Shown here: in pieces, positions 41,582-51,300 of the stretch
Position numbering within the stretch: the first letter of the stretch is position 1
Layout: each line of letters opens with the position of its first letter
Notes under the pieces: generated by a model
What the model saw: only the letters and a program-made list of their open reading frames with translations
The model's database searches: none
What the model was told of the DNA's origin: nothing
Made by a program: the position numbers and the translations under genes
From: an uncultured Oscillibacter sp.
Lineage (GTDB): Bacteria; Bacillota; Clostridia; Oscillospirales; Oscillospiraceae
Direction: 5' to 3'
Assembly: GCA_947365245.1 (NCBI GenBank)
Contig: CANAWG010000015.1
Location: 16,708 to 80,707 of the forward strand
DNA length: 64,000 nt

Positions 41582-42721
41582 TTACTTCGCGGCCTTGGCG
41601 GCCCGGATGGCCTCGGTCAGCATGGGGGTGACCTTGAAGAGGTCGCCGCAGATGCCGTAGTCGGCGATCTCGAAGATGGGGGCGGTGTCGTTCTTGTTCA
41701 CCGCGATGATGCACTCGGAGTCCTGCATGCCGGCCTTGTGCTGGATGGCGCCGGAGATGCCCAGGGCGATGTACACCTTGGGATGCACGGTCTTGCCGGT
41801 CTGGCCCACCTGGTGGTCGGCGCTGAGCCAGCCGGAGTCGATGGTGGCGCGGCTGCCGCCGACAACGCCGCCCAGCTCCGCCGCCAGCTCCTCAGCCAGC
41901 TTGATGCCGCCCTCGACATCCTTGCTGATGCCGCGGCCGACGGAGACGATGAAGTCCGCGCCGATCAGGTCCACCAGCTTCTTGGCGGCCTTGACCACCT
42001 CGGTGACCTCGGTGTGGATGTCCTCCTTGCTCAGGGTGAAAGCGGGCTTCTCGATGACGCAGGCGTCGGCCTTGGCCTGATCGAAAGCGTTCTTCTTCAT
42101 AACGCCGGGACGCACCGTGGCCATGCAGGGACGGAAGCGGGGGCAGATGATGGAGGCCATCAGATGGCCGCCGAACGCGGGACGGGTCATCTTCAGGTCC
42201 CGGGAGACGTCGCGCTTCTCGCCCAGCACCATGGCGGTGCCGACCTTCTCGATCTTGTCCTCGGGCAGCGTGGAGGCCTCCCGCAGGAAGTCCTTGTAGG
42301 TGCTCATCTCCACGTCCAGGTGGGTGCAGTCGGCGCACAGGCCGGTGTGCAGGCGGGCCGCGCAGCGGGGCGCCAGGTCACGGCCGATGTTGGTGGCGCC
42401 GATCAGGAACGCCTCGGGCTTCTTGTCCTCGATGACGTCGCAGATGACCTTGGTGTAGGCGTCGGTGTTGTACACGGCCAGCAGGGGATCCTGGCAGACC
42501 AGGACCTTGTCGGCGCCGTAGCCGCCCAGCTCCTTGGCGGCGGCCTCGATGCCCTCGCCGCCCAGCAGCAGTCCGCACAGGTCCACGCCCAGCTCGTTGG
42601 CCAGGTCACGGCCCTTGGAAATCAGCTCGAAATCGGTGGGCATCAGCTTGCCCTCGCGCTGCTCGCAGAACACCCATACATCCTTGAAAGCAGCGATATC
42701 CGCGCTATTGAAATTAGACAT
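41582..42721 (-). CDS. etfA: Electron transfer flavoprotein subunit alpha
   Basis: This 379-residue protein has the EtfA C-terminal FAD-binding signature VSVGRGISKDVEGGIKLAEELAAELGGVVGGSRATIDSGWLSADHQVGQTGKTVHPKVYIALGISGAIQHKAGMQ. With EtfB and Bcd it forms the electron-bifurcating complex that couples crotonyl-CoA reduction to ferredoxin reduction in butyrate producers. It lies 19 bases after etfB. Confidence 0.96.
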   Translation of the reverse strand: MSNFNSADIAAFKDVWVFCEQREGKLMPTDFELISKGRDLANELGVDLCGLLLGGEGIEAAAKELGGYGADKVLVCQDPLLAVYNTDAYTKVICDVIEDKKPEAFLIGATNIGRDLAPRCAARLHTGLCADCTHLDVEMSTYKDFLREASTLPEDKIEKVGTAMVLGEKRDVSRDLKMTRPAFGGHLMASIICPRFRPCMATVRPGVMKKNAFDQAKADACVIEKPAFTLSKEDIHTEVTEVVKAAKKLVDLIGADFIVSVGRGISKDVEGGIKLAEELAAELGGVVGGSRATIDSGWLSADHQVGQTGKTVHPKVYIALGISGAIQHKAGMQDSECIIAVNKNDTAPIFEIADYGICGDLFKVTPMLTEAIRAAKAAK

Positions 42722-42740
42722 AATCTTTTTATCCCCTTTC

Positions 42741-43541
42741 TCAGATGATGTGCTTCTTGGCCAAGATCCCGGCCAGCTGCTCGCAGGTAGCCTTGTCAGC
42801 GCCCTCCAACATCATGCCGGCGCCCTTCTGGGGAGGCGTGAAAGAGGTCAGAATGTTGGTGGGAGAGCCGCTGAGGCCGATGGTGCTCTTGTCGATCAGG
42901 GGATCGTCCTTCAACGCCTCGTAGTCGAACGTGGTCAGGGGCTTGCTGTAGGCCTCGAACACGCCGCCGACGCTCATGTAACGGGGCTCGTTGAGCTCCT
43001 TGATGCAGGTGATCAGGCAGGGAGTTTGGGTCTTGATGGTCATGTAGCCGTCCTCCAGCATCCGGCGGACGGTGACGGTGTTGCCGTCTTTCTGGATGTC
43101 GGCGGCGTAGGTGATCTGGGGCAGGTGCAGCTTCTCCGCCATCTGGGGACCCACCTGGGCGGTGTCGCCGTCGATGGCCTGGCGGCCGCACATCACGATG
43201 TCGTCCTTCTCCACGCCGATGCGGTTGACCGCGGCGGCGATAATCTGGGAGGTGGCGTAGGTGTCGGAGCCGCCGAACTCACGGGCGGAGACCAGAACGG
43301 CCTCGTCGGCGCCCATGGCCAGGGCCTCCCGGAGCATACCGGCGGCCGGGGGCGGGCCCATGGTGACCACGACGACCTTGCAGCCGGTGGCGTCCTTCAT
43401 CTTCAGGGCGGCCTCCAGGGCGTTCATGTCGTCGGGGTTGGTGATGGTCTGCATGGAAGCACGGTTCAGCGTACCATCGGGATTCACAGCGACCTTGCCG
43501 GAGGTATCGGGAACCTGCTTAATAGAAACAATAATTTTCAT
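42741..43541 (-). CDS. etfB: Electron transfer flavoprotein subunit beta
   Basis: This 266-residue protein begins MKIIVSIKQVPDTSGKVAVNPDGTLNR and has the EtfB motifs EAALKMKDATGCKVVVVTMGP and ICGRQAIDGDTAQVGPQ-like MCGRQAIDGDTAQVGPQMAE. The beta subunit carries the bifurcating FAD/AMP site in clostridial complexes. It is placed between bcd and etfA in the butyrate operon. Confidence 0.96.
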   Translation of the reverse strand: MKIIVSIKQVPDTSGKVAVNPDGTLNRASMQTITNPDDMNALEAALKMKDATGCKVVVVTMGPPPAAGMLREALAMGADEAVLVSAREFGGSDTYATSQIIAAAVNRIGVEKDDIVMCGRQAIDGDTAQVGPQMAEKLHLPQITYAADIQKDGNTVTVRRMLEDGYMTIKTQTPCLITCIKELNEPRYMSVGGVFEAYSKPLTTFDYEALKDDPLIDKSTIGLSGSPTNILTSFTPPQKGAGMMLEGADKATCEQLAGILAKKHII

Positions 43542-43561
43542 TTTACCTTCTACCTCCTGTC

Positions 43562-44707
43562 TTATTTCACGCCCAGATGGCTGGAAATGACCATGCGCTG
43601 GACTTCGGATGTGCCCTCATAGATCTCGGTGATCTTGGCGTCGCGCATCATGCGCTCCACGGGATACTCACGGGTGTAGCCATAGCCGCCGAACAGCTGC
43701 ACGGCACGGCGGGTGACGTCGGAAGCGGCCTCGGCGGCGAAGAGCTTGGCCATGGAGGCGTCCATGGAGTAGTCCTCGTGGAGCTGCTTCTTCATGGCGG
43801 CGGCGTAGACTAAGTACTGAGCGGCCTGCATACGGCAGTGCATGTCGGCCAGCTGGAACTGGGTGTTCTGGAACTGGCTCAGGCGGCGGCCGAACTGCAC
43901 GCGCTCCTTAGTGTACTTCACGGCCTCGTTGACAGCGCCCTCGCCCAGGCCCAGGGCCTGGGAGGCAATGCCGATGCGGCCGCCGTCCAGGGTCATCATG
44001 GCGATCTTGAAGCCCTTGCCCTCTTTGCCCAGCAGGTTCTCCTTGGGAACGACGCAGTCCTCAAAGATCAGATCGCAGGTGGAGGAGCCGCGGATGCCCA
44101 TCTTTTTCTCGTGCTTGCCGGTGGAGAAGCCGGGGAAGCTCTTCTCCACGATGAAAGCGGAGATGCCGTGGTTGCCGGCCTTCTTGTCGGTCATGGCGAA
44201 GACCACGAACGTGTCGGCCACGTTGCCGTTGGTGATGAAGCACTTGGAGCCGTTGAGCACCCAGTCGCCGTTCTCGTTCTTCACGGCGGTGGTCTGCTGG
44301 CCGGAGGCGTCGGTGCCGGCGTTGGGCTCGGTCAGGCCGAACGCGCCGATCTTGCGGCCGGAGCACAGGTCGGGCAGATACTTCTTCTTCTGCTCCTCGG
44401 TGCCGTGCTCAAAGATGGGGGCGCAGCAGAGGGACGTGTGGGCGGACACGATGACGGCGGTGGTGCCGCACACCTTGGCCAGCTCCTCCACGCACATGGC
44501 ATAGGAGAGGACGTCGCCGCCGGCGCCGCCGTACTCCTTGGGGAAGTAGATGCCCATCATCCCAAGCTTTGCCATCTTCTTGACGGTCTCCATGGGGAAC
44601 TCCTCGGTCTCGTCGACCTCCTCCGCCAGGGGCTTTACTTCGTTCTCGGCGAACTCACGGTACATCTTACGGAGCATCAGCTGCTCATTTGTCAGATGAA
44701 AATCCAT
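43562..44707 (-). CDS. bcd: Butyryl-CoA (acyl-CoA) dehydrogenase
   Basis: This 381-residue acyl-CoA dehydrogenase has the FAD motif FGLTEPNAGTDASGQQT, GIRGSSTCDLIFEDCVVP and the catalytic glutamate in IYEGTSEVQR (Glu364). Context with etfBA and hbd identifies it as butyryl-CoA dehydrogenase, reducing crotonyl-CoA to butyryl-CoA. It starts 26 bases after the hbd stop. Other short-chain acyl-CoA substrates cannot be excluded. Confidence 0.93.
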   Translation of the reverse strand: MDFHLTNEQLMLRKMYREFAENEVKPLAEEVDETEEFPMETVKKMAKLGMMGIYFPKEYGGAGGDVLSYAMCVEELAKVCGTTAVIVSAHTSLCCAPIFEHGTEEQKKKYLPDLCSGRKIGAFGLTEPNAGTDASGQQTTAVKNENGDWVLNGSKCFITNGNVADTFVVFAMTDKKAGNHGISAFIVEKSFPGFSTGKHEKKMGIRGSSTCDLIFEDCVVPKENLLGKEGKGFKIAMMTLDGGRIGIASQALGLGEGAVNEAVKYTKERVQFGRRLSQFQNTQFQLADMHCRMQAAQYLVYAAAMKKQLHEDYSMDASMAKLFAAEAASDVTRRAVQLFGGYGYTREYPVERMMRDAKITEIYEGTSEVQRMVISSHLGVK

Positions 44708-44733
44708 ACCTCAATACTCCTTTCCTGTCCGGT

Positions 44734-45570
44734 TTACTTGGAATAATCAAAGAAGCCCTTGCCGGTCTTGCGGCCCAGCTCGCCGGCGCGCACCTTCTTG
44801 CGCAGCAGGAGGCTGGCGCGGTACTTGGGATCGCCGGTCTCGTTGTACAGCGTCTCCATGATGGCAAGGCAGACATCCAGGCCGATCAGGTCGCCCAGGG
44901 CCAGGGGGCCCATGGGATGGTTGGCGCCCAGCTTCATGGCGGTGTCGATGCCCTCGGCGCTGGCCACGCCGGTATCCAGCAGGTCGGCGGCCTCGTTAAT
45001 CATGGGGATCAGGATCTTGTTGACCACAAAGCCGGGGGCCTCGTTGACCTCCACGGGCTCCTTGCCGATCTCCTTGGACAGGTTCCAGATCACGTCAAAG
45101 GTCTCCTGGGTGGTCTTGGCGCCCCGGATGATCTCCACCAGCTTCATGCTGGGAACGGGATTGAAAAAGTGCATACCGATGACGGGGTGGCTGAGGCCAT
45201 TGGCCATCTCGGTGATGGACAGAGAGGAGGTGTTGGAGGCGAAGATGGCCTCGGGCTTGCACATGCCGTCCAGCTCGGTGAGCAGGGCTTTCTTCGTGGC
45301 CATATCCTCCTTGACGCACTCGATGATCAGGTCGGCGTCGGCACAGGCAGACTTCTCCTCCACCAGGACGTTGGCCATCAGAGCGTCGGCCGCGGCCTGC
45401 TCCATCTTGCCCTTCTCGACCCGCTTCTGGAGAGAGGCGGCCAGCTTGTCCTTGTGCTTCTGAGCAGAGGCCACAGAGCTGGCGTACATCAGGGCGGTGT
45501 GGCCCTTTGCCGCAAAGACCTGAGCGATGCCGCTGCCCATAGTGCCGGCGCCAAAAATTGCTACCTTCAT
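44734..45570 (-). CDS. hbd: 3-hydroxybutyryl-CoA dehydrogenase
   Basis: This 278-residue protein starts MKVAIFGAGTMGSGIAQVFA, the NAD(P)-binding GxGxMG motif. It contains the signature VIGMHFFNPVPSMKLVEIIRG and NEAPGFVVNKILIPMINEA. It converts acetoacetyl-CoA to 3-hydroxybutyryl-CoA, one step before crotonase and Bcd. It is the first gene of the operon. Crotonase and thiolase are not present in this window. Confidence 0.96.
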   Translation of the reverse strand: MKVAIFGAGTMGSGIAQVFAAKGHTALMYASSVASAQKHKDKLAASLQKRVEKGKMEQAAADALMANVLVEEKSACADADLIIECVKEDMATKKALLTELDGMCKPEAIFASNTSSLSITEMANGLSHPVIGMHFFNPVPSMKLVEIIRGAKTTQETFDVIWNLSKEIGKEPVEVNEAPGFVVNKILIPMINEAADLLDTGVASAEGIDTAMKLGANHPMGPLALGDLIGLDVCLAIMETLYNETGDPKYRASLLLRKKVRAGELGRKTGKGFFDYSK

Positions 45571-45697
45571 GATTGTTCCTCCTGTTATAAAAATTTTTGT
45601 GCTTCGATTTTCTGTGGAGCGTGCGGGATTTACCGAGTCCGTTCAGCCCGCGGAAAATCGCAGTAAACCCGCACTTTGCCAATTTACTGACAATGTT

Positions 45698-45726
45698 ATT
45701 ATAGGGATGCCGGCGGCAATTATCAA
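45698..45726 (-). promoter_or_regulatory. Promoter of hbd-bcd-etfB-etfA
   Basis: TTGATA (45721-45726), 17 bases, TATAAT (45698-45703) on the minus strand. Just downstream, TTGTCAGTAAATTGGCAA (about 45,678-45,695) loosely resembles a Rex redox-repressor site; several positions deviate. Confidence 0.82.
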
Positions 45727-45853
45727 GTGGAAAATCGAGTGATTCCACCCCCTTTTCCGCTTTTTTACATTTCACACAAATTACTCCGAAAAATTTATGC
45801 AATTTTGTGAATTGATTAACATAATCCCTCTTCCGCGCCCCGCGGAAAAGGCA

Positions 45854-45882
45854 TTTACATGGCCCATTTCCTGTGATACAAT
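45854..45882 (+). promoter_or_regulatory. Promoter of the trmB fusion gene
   Basis: TTTACA (45854-45859), 17 bases, TACAAT (45877-45882). Confidence 0.8.
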
Positions 45883-45940
45883 GGCGGGGTGCACACAACA
45901 CCTTGTGGTTGATATTTCTATGTTCCAGGAGGAGCTTTCC

Positions 45941-46984
45941 ATGCGGATGCGGAAGAAAAAGAACCTGATCCCCCGGATGGAGCGGTGCGGAGACCGCCTG
46001 ATCCAAAACCCCTACGACCGCTGGGGCCGCTGGCGGGAGCTGATGCCCCGGGCCCGGGAGCTGCGGCTGGAGCTGGGCTGCGGCAAGGGCCGCTTCACCG
46101 CCGGCACGGCGGCGGCAGAGCGGGACGTCCTCTTCATCGCCGTGGAGCGGGTGCCGGACGCCATGGTGGTGGCCATGGAGCGGTGCGCGGCCGCGGGGCT
46201 CGACAACGTCTACTTCATCGACGCCAACGCCGACCAGCTGCCTTTCTTCTTCGCCCCCGGCGAGGCGGACCGGATCTACATCAACTTCTGCGACCCCTGG
46301 CCCAGCGGCCGCCACGCCAAGCGCCGCCTGACCCACGGGAGCTTTTTGAAGCTCTACCGCCAGGTGCTGAGGGAGGGCGGCGAGATCCACTTCAAAACCG
46401 ACAACCAGGGCCTCTTTGACTTCTCCGTGGAGGAGATTCCCCAGTTCGGCTTCACCCTGTCGGAGGTCACCCGAGACCTCCACGAACACGGCCCCGTGGG
46501 GGTCATGACGGACTACGAGGCCAAATTCCATGAGCTGGGCCAGCCCATCTGCCGCCTGGTGGGCACCATGGTCCCCTGGGAGGAGACGTTCCCCACCGAC
46601 ATCCGGCGATTGCGGGAGCGGTGGCTGGACGCTTTCACCGAGGGCGTCCCCGAGGCGGACCTGGGCAGACACGTGCTGGCGGACGGGAACTACCTCTGGC
46701 ACGCCTTCTCCTGGAAACTGGTGCCCTGCCTGGAGGGAGAGGCCGCCCAAAGGGCCCTGGCGGAGACGCCGGACAGCGGCCTCTATTTATTTTATAATGA
46801 GTATCCCCCCCAGGGGGCGTCCCGGGTGCGGCCCATCTCCAAGGCGGAGGCCCTGTCCATGGAGCCGCCGGAGACGATGGCCGGGGCGGACTGGTATCTG
46901 GTGGACCGGGACTTCACCTGGACCTACGCCCACACCCACGAGGCCCAGTGCGGCCCCTACTTCTGCCGCCCGGCGGAGAGCTGA
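45941..46984 (+). CDS. trmB: tRNA (guanine-N7-)-methyltransferase TrmB fused to a DUF4275 domain
   Basis: The start MRMRKKKNLIPRMERC follows AGGAGG. Residues 1 to about 220 are TrmB: SAM motif LRLELGCGKGRFTAGTA and the signature FCDPWPSGRHAKRRLTHGSFL. It methylates G46 of tRNA. From about residue 225 the chain continues with a DUF4275-like domain (YLWHAFSWKLVPCLEGEAAQRAL, WYLVDRDFTWTYAHTHEAQCGPYFCR), a family I know as separate small proteins in Bacilli. There is no stop or ribosome site between the parts, so the 347-residue fusion appears real. Confidence 0.88.
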   Translation: MRMRKKKNLIPRMERCGDRLIQNPYDRWGRWRELMPRARELRLELGCGKGRFTAGTAAAERDVLFIAVERVPDAMVVAMERCAAAGLDNVYFIDANADQLPFFFAPGEADRIYINFCDPWPSGRHAKRRLTHGSFLKLYRQVLREGGEIHFKTDNQGLFDFSVEEIPQFGFTLSEVTRDLHEHGPVGVMTDYEAKFHELGQPICRLVGTMVPWEETFPTDIRRLRERWLDAFTEGVPEADLGRHVLADGNYLWHAFSWKLVPCLEGEAAQRALAETPDSGLYLFYNEYPPQGASRVRPISKAEALSMEPPETMAGADWYLVDRDFTWTYAHTHEAQCGPYFCRPAES

Positions 46985-47005
46985 CAATTTCAAAAGCCCA
47001 TCCAG

Positions 47006-47032
47006 GGCCGCGCGGAAGACCGCGCGGCCTTT
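47006..47032 (+). terminator. Terminator after trmB fusion
   Basis: A 10-bp stem GGCCGCGCGG/CCGCGCGGCC (47006-47015 and 47020-47029) followed by TTT. Confidence 0.8.
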
Positions 47033-47083
47033 CGCGTCTCCAAAAGCTGTAACAATTTTGATGATTTTGTTACCGCTTTGTGG

Positions 47084-47133
47084 TTGACATTTGTCTACCT
47101 TCCTGTTATGGTATAGGTAGACAGTTGTATACC
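47084..47133 (+). promoter_or_regulatory. Promoter with paired BlaI-type operators
   Basis: TTGACA (47084-47089) is followed by a TATGGT -10 (47108-47113). Two similar 14-mers, GACATTTGTCTACC (47086-47099) and GACAGTTGTATACC (47120-47133), share 12 of 14 bases. One overlaps the -35 and one the start region, and GTCTACCT/AGGTAGAC also forms an 8-bp inverted repeat. Both contain the ACA...TGT core of BlaI/MecI operators. Confidence 0.75.
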
Positions 47134-47149
47134 AAAGGAGGAGCGCACT

Positions 47150-47527
47150 ATGAAAATCAACCTCTCGGACAGCGAGTGGAAGCTGATGAACTGCCTGTGG
47201 AGCCGATCTCCCGGCACCATCACGGAGCTGACGGCGGCACTGAAGGCGGACACCGGCTGGAGCAAGAACACGGTCATCACCATGCTCTCCCGGCTGGAGG
47301 CCAAGGGGGCCGTCCGCCACGAGGAGGGGGCGCGGGCCAAGCACTACTTCCCCGCGGTCAGCCGGCGGGACGCCGCCCGGGCGGAGACGGAGAGCTTTTT
47401 GGGCAAGGTCTACGGCGGCAGCCTGGGGCTGATGATGAGCGCCATGGTGGAGAGCCGCCAGCTGACGGAGGCGGACATTGCGGAGCTGTCGGCGATTCTG
47501 GAGCAGGCGGGAGGGGAGACGACATGA
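47150..47527 (+). CDS. BlaI/MecI-family transcriptional repressor
   Basis: This 125-residue protein has the winged-helix pattern LSDSEWKLMNCLWSRSPGTITELTAALKADTGWSKNTVITMLSRLEAKGAVRHEEGARAKHYFPAV, followed by a helical dimerisation part. BlaI repressors are cleaved after signalling by a BlaR1 partner, which is present two genes downstream. The stop overlaps the start of the lipoprotein gene (ATGA). It probably binds the two operators upstream of its own start. Confidence 0.93.
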   Translation: MKINLSDSEWKLMNCLWSRSPGTITELTAALKADTGWSKNTVITMLSRLEAKGAVRHEEGARAKHYFPAVSRRDAARAETESFLGKVYGGSLGLMMSAMVESRQLTEADIAELSAILEQAGGETT

Positions 47528-48291
47528 GAAAGACTTTTCCCATCTTATTGGCCTTTCTGCTGGCCGGGCTGTGCCTGACAGCCGGCTGCGGGCAGCGGAA
47601 CACGGAAGCCGCCCCGCCCTCTCCTGCGGAGCCGGCGCCGGAGGCCCCCGCCGTCTCCATCCTCCCCGACGCCCCCGCCCCTCCGGAGGAGGAGCCGGAC
47701 GGCCCGGATCAGCCGGTCCTGGAGGCCGGTCCCGCGGACGGCCTCCTCACCGAGACGGAGCTGGACTTTTTCAATGAGGTCTACTTCAACAACGAATCCG
47801 TTCCGCTGCGCAATCAGTTTTTGTCCTCCACCTACGAGTCCCCGGCGGACATCGACCTCTTCTCCCTCTTCTACAACGGCACCGGGGCCTGGGAGGACGT
47901 GAGCGAGGCGGAGCGGGAGACGGTGATCCGGGAGGGATACAACGGCGGCAGCCCGGACACGGACCTGACGAAATGCTCCGCCGGAGAGATGGACGCCGCC
48001 CTGCAAAGAAGCATGGAGCTGACTCTGGCGGAGACCAATCAGGTGGGCCTGGACAGCTTCGTGTACCTGGCGGAGTACGACGCCTATTACCATTTCCACG
48101 GGGACACCAACGTCCGGCCCCATGTGGACATCGCCGCCGGGGAGCGGGTCGGCGGCCTGGTCCATCTCTATTACGAGGACACCTTTTTTGCCGACGGCTG
48201 GAAGTGCGTCACGCTGCGGCCGGGAGAGGACGACGGATACAAATTCGTCTCCAACCTCCCCTGTGACACGGCGGACGTCCCCGTCCGCTGA
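47524..48291 (+). CDS. Lipoprotein paralogous to the ectodomain of the adjacent BlaR1-like protein
   Basis: The start MRKTFPILLAFLLAGLCLTAGC gives a signal peptide with lipobox LTAGC, so the mature protein is membrane-anchored. After a Pro/Ala/Glu-rich linker, residues about 75-250 (LTETELDFFNEVYFNN...DIDLFSLFYNG...LVHLYYEDTFFADGWKCVTL) match residues about 357-530 of the following protein (LTRAEMLYFNEEFF...DIDLFSLFYNG...IRLYYEEFRFGGYGVFCLTL). Function is unknown; it may bind the same ligand. The 403-residue reading in the track starts too early. Confidence 0.8.
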   Translation: MRKTFPILLAFLLAGLCLTAGCGQRNTEAAPPSPAEPAPEAPAVSILPDAPAPPEEEPDGPDQPVLEAGPADGLLTETELDFFNEVYFNNESVPLRNQFLSSTYESPADIDLFSLFYNGTGAWEDVSEAERETVIREGYNGGSPDTDLTKCSAGEMDAALQRSMELTLAETNQVGLDSFVYLAEYDAYYHFHGDTNVRPHVDIAAGERVGGLVHLYYEDTFFADGWKCVTLRPGEDDGYKFVSNLPCDTADVPVR

Positions 48292-48311
48292 CCGGAAAGG
48301 AGGACGCGATC

Positions 48312-51300
48312 ATGAAAGAAATTCTGTTGACCTCTTCCGTGCTCATCGCGGCGCTGCTGCTTCTGCGCCGGGTATTTCGCAATTCCATCTCCCGGCGGCT
48401 CCAGTACGCCCTGTGGGCCCTGGTGGCGCTGCGGCTGCTGGTGCCCGCCAATCTGCCGGCCCTGGAGCACAACGTGCTGACGGCGGCGGACCCGGTGGTG
48501 CGGGACATCGAGGCGCTCTACATCACCCCCCGCCAGATCGCCTACGATACGCCGGACGGGTCCAAGATCTACGGCCCGCCGAACACCCCGGCGGTGACGG
48601 TGGGCCCCGCCACGCCGGACAACAAGCTCACAGTTTCCGTGGAGGACGGCTTCCACACCCCCGTGGAGGCCACTACCCTCTACCAGTGGCAGATCGTCCT
48701 GGAGGACCTGCTGCGCCCCGTCTGGTACGCCGGCATGGCGGTTATGGCGGTCTGGTTCCTCCTCTCCAACCTCCTCTTCTGGCAAAAGCTCCGCAGGCGC
48801 CGGACGCCCTACCCGGTGGAAAACTGCGATCTCCGGGTGTACTTGGTGGAGGAGGGCCTCCCCTCCCCCTGCCTCTTCGGGCTGTCTAACCCCGCCATCT
48901 ATCTGACCCCCGCCGCCGTCTCCTCGCCGGAAGCCCTGCGCCACGTGCTGGCCCACGAGGAGACCCACGCCCGTCACTTAGACCCCCTGTGGTCCCTCCT
49001 GCGGGCGGTGTGTTTGACGGTGTACTGGTTCGACCCGCTGGTGTGGGCCGCCGCCGTGGTCAGCCGCAGCGACTGCGAGCTGGCCTGCGACGAGGGGGCC
49101 ATCCTGCGGCTGGGGGAGGCGGAGCGCATCCCCTACGGCAAGACCCTCCTCTCCCTGATCCCCGTGGGGCGGGGCCCCGTCAATCCCCTGCTGTCCGCCA
49201 CCACCATGACGGCGGGAAAGCGGCAGCTCAGGGACCGGGTCACCCGCATCGCCCAGAACCGCCGCACTGTTGGAATCGCCCTCTTTGCGGTGATCGCCCT
49301 GTCGGCGGCGGTGTGCGCCGCCACCTTCACCGGGGCGGCCGCCCCCCAGCCCCGGGAGGACATGGACAGCGCCGCTCCCAAGGCCGACGGCCCCCTCACC
49401 CGTGCGGAGATGCTGTACTTCAACGAGGAGTTTTTCAGCAGTGAGGACGGGTTCAACCTCCGGGGGCAGTTCCTCACCTGCCTCTATGAGCGGCCGGAGG
49501 ACATCGACCTCTTCTCCCTCTTCTACAACGGCGTCGGGTCGCCGGACGTCACAGACGAGGCGGAGCGGCGGGCCATCGCCGGCGGCGAGGACCCGGGCGT
49601 GGACCTGACGAAGTTCACCACGGCGGAGGCGGACGCCGCCCTGCTGGAGCACACCGGGCTGACCCTGGAGGAGACGAACCGGGTGGACCTGGACACCTTC
49701 CGCTATTTTCCGCAGTACGACGCCTACTACCTGTTCCACGGCGACACCAACGCCGTCCCCATTCCCGACTTCTTCGCCGGGGAGCGGGAGGGCGATACGA
49801 TCCGCCTCTATTACGAGGAGTTCCGGTTCGGCGGGTACGGCGTCTTCTGCCTGACCCTGGAGGAGCGGGAGGACGGCGGCTGGTGGTTCCGCTCCCACAC
49901 CCTCTCGGAGATGCCCGCCATCCCCCCGGTCTACCCGGCGGGAGAGCCCTGGATGACCGTTTCCCTGAAAGACCTGGAGCCCTACCAGCCCCAGGCGATG
50001 GAGGTGGAGCGCCGGGGGCTGGAGGACATCCGGTCGCGGTGGGACATTAAGGTCCTGGAGGGCTATGAGCAAACTCTTCCCGCCTATACGGAAACGCTTG
50101 CCTACAAGTCGGCCATCATCGTCTATCAGGCCGTGGACGGCGCCATCCGCGCCGCCGTGGAGGACCCGGATGGATTGGACTGCTTCTTCACATTTCCGGA
50201 GGGGGTCAGCTTCGACTACGCCAAGGAGCACATCGCCGATTTCAACGATCTTCTGGGCCATTCCGGCGTATCCGTCTCCTACAACGCCCAAAAGGACGGC
50301 GAATACTTCACCACGTTCAATGACTATTACACCTTTGGCGGCGACGGCAGGCCGTACCTGCTGGCCCGGGCCTGCGGCGATTCCGTCATCAAGGCGGACC
50401 TGGACGGCGACGGGCAGATGGAGCTGGCCTCCGCCGGCATCCACGACGTCCAGATCTTTTTCCAGCGGGACGGGCGGCTGTACGAGGCCGACGTCCTCCC
50501 CCTGCTGGCGGAGCAGTGGACGGAGCCCGTCTCTTTCTATCCCGCCTACTGGGACAAATACGGGCGGTCTCTGACCCTCAACGCCGAGGTCCCCTTCCCG
50601 GACGCCTCTCTTCCGGAGGAGTTCGGCGGCGGCCAGGCCACCGGCACCGCCGTGCGGCAGCTCTTCTTCGACGGGGAGGCCCTGCGGCTCTACCGGGATG
50701 ATGACCGGCCCGTGACGGACCACGTGATGGAGGGAGGCGTTCAGGCCCCGGAGGAGGTGCTGGAGGCCGCCAGGCAGATGGTCCACGACCGCTACGAGTA
50801 CGCCCGGACCCACACCGGCGTCACCGGCGGGGACGGGGAGATGCTCGGCACCCCGGCGGAGTACGACGACTGGCGGCTGGAGGTCCTGGGCGGCCCCTGG
50901 ACCGAGCTTCTGGGGAACAACCAGCGCATCGAGATCTGGAACATCAACTACGAGTTCCACACCACCACGCCGAAGCGGGTCATTCTGGCGGGGGGAGCCT
51001 ACCTGACGGAGGACGCGTGGCACTGCAATACCTACCCGGGGTGCACCTATCTCTACTTCCTCTTCCCGGCGGACGGCCCCCGGCGCTACCTCTACACCGC
51101 CATGGAGAACGACTGCGCCCCCGGCACGGAGATGTTCCGCACCGACATGGCCTACGCCCTGGACGAGATGGGCGCGGTGCCTCTGACGGATCTGACGGCC
51201 GACACGCTGATGGACATGATCCAGACGGGCGAGGTCCGCTTTCTCAACTATCTGGCGGAGCGGGAGGACGGCGAGGCCGTCATTGACCGTCTGCGGTTCT

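Noticed and set aside
45678-45695. Rex-binding site at the hbd promoter
   Set aside because: Only part of the TTGTGAA-N4-TTCACAA consensus is met, so it was kept as a note and not as a feature of its own.
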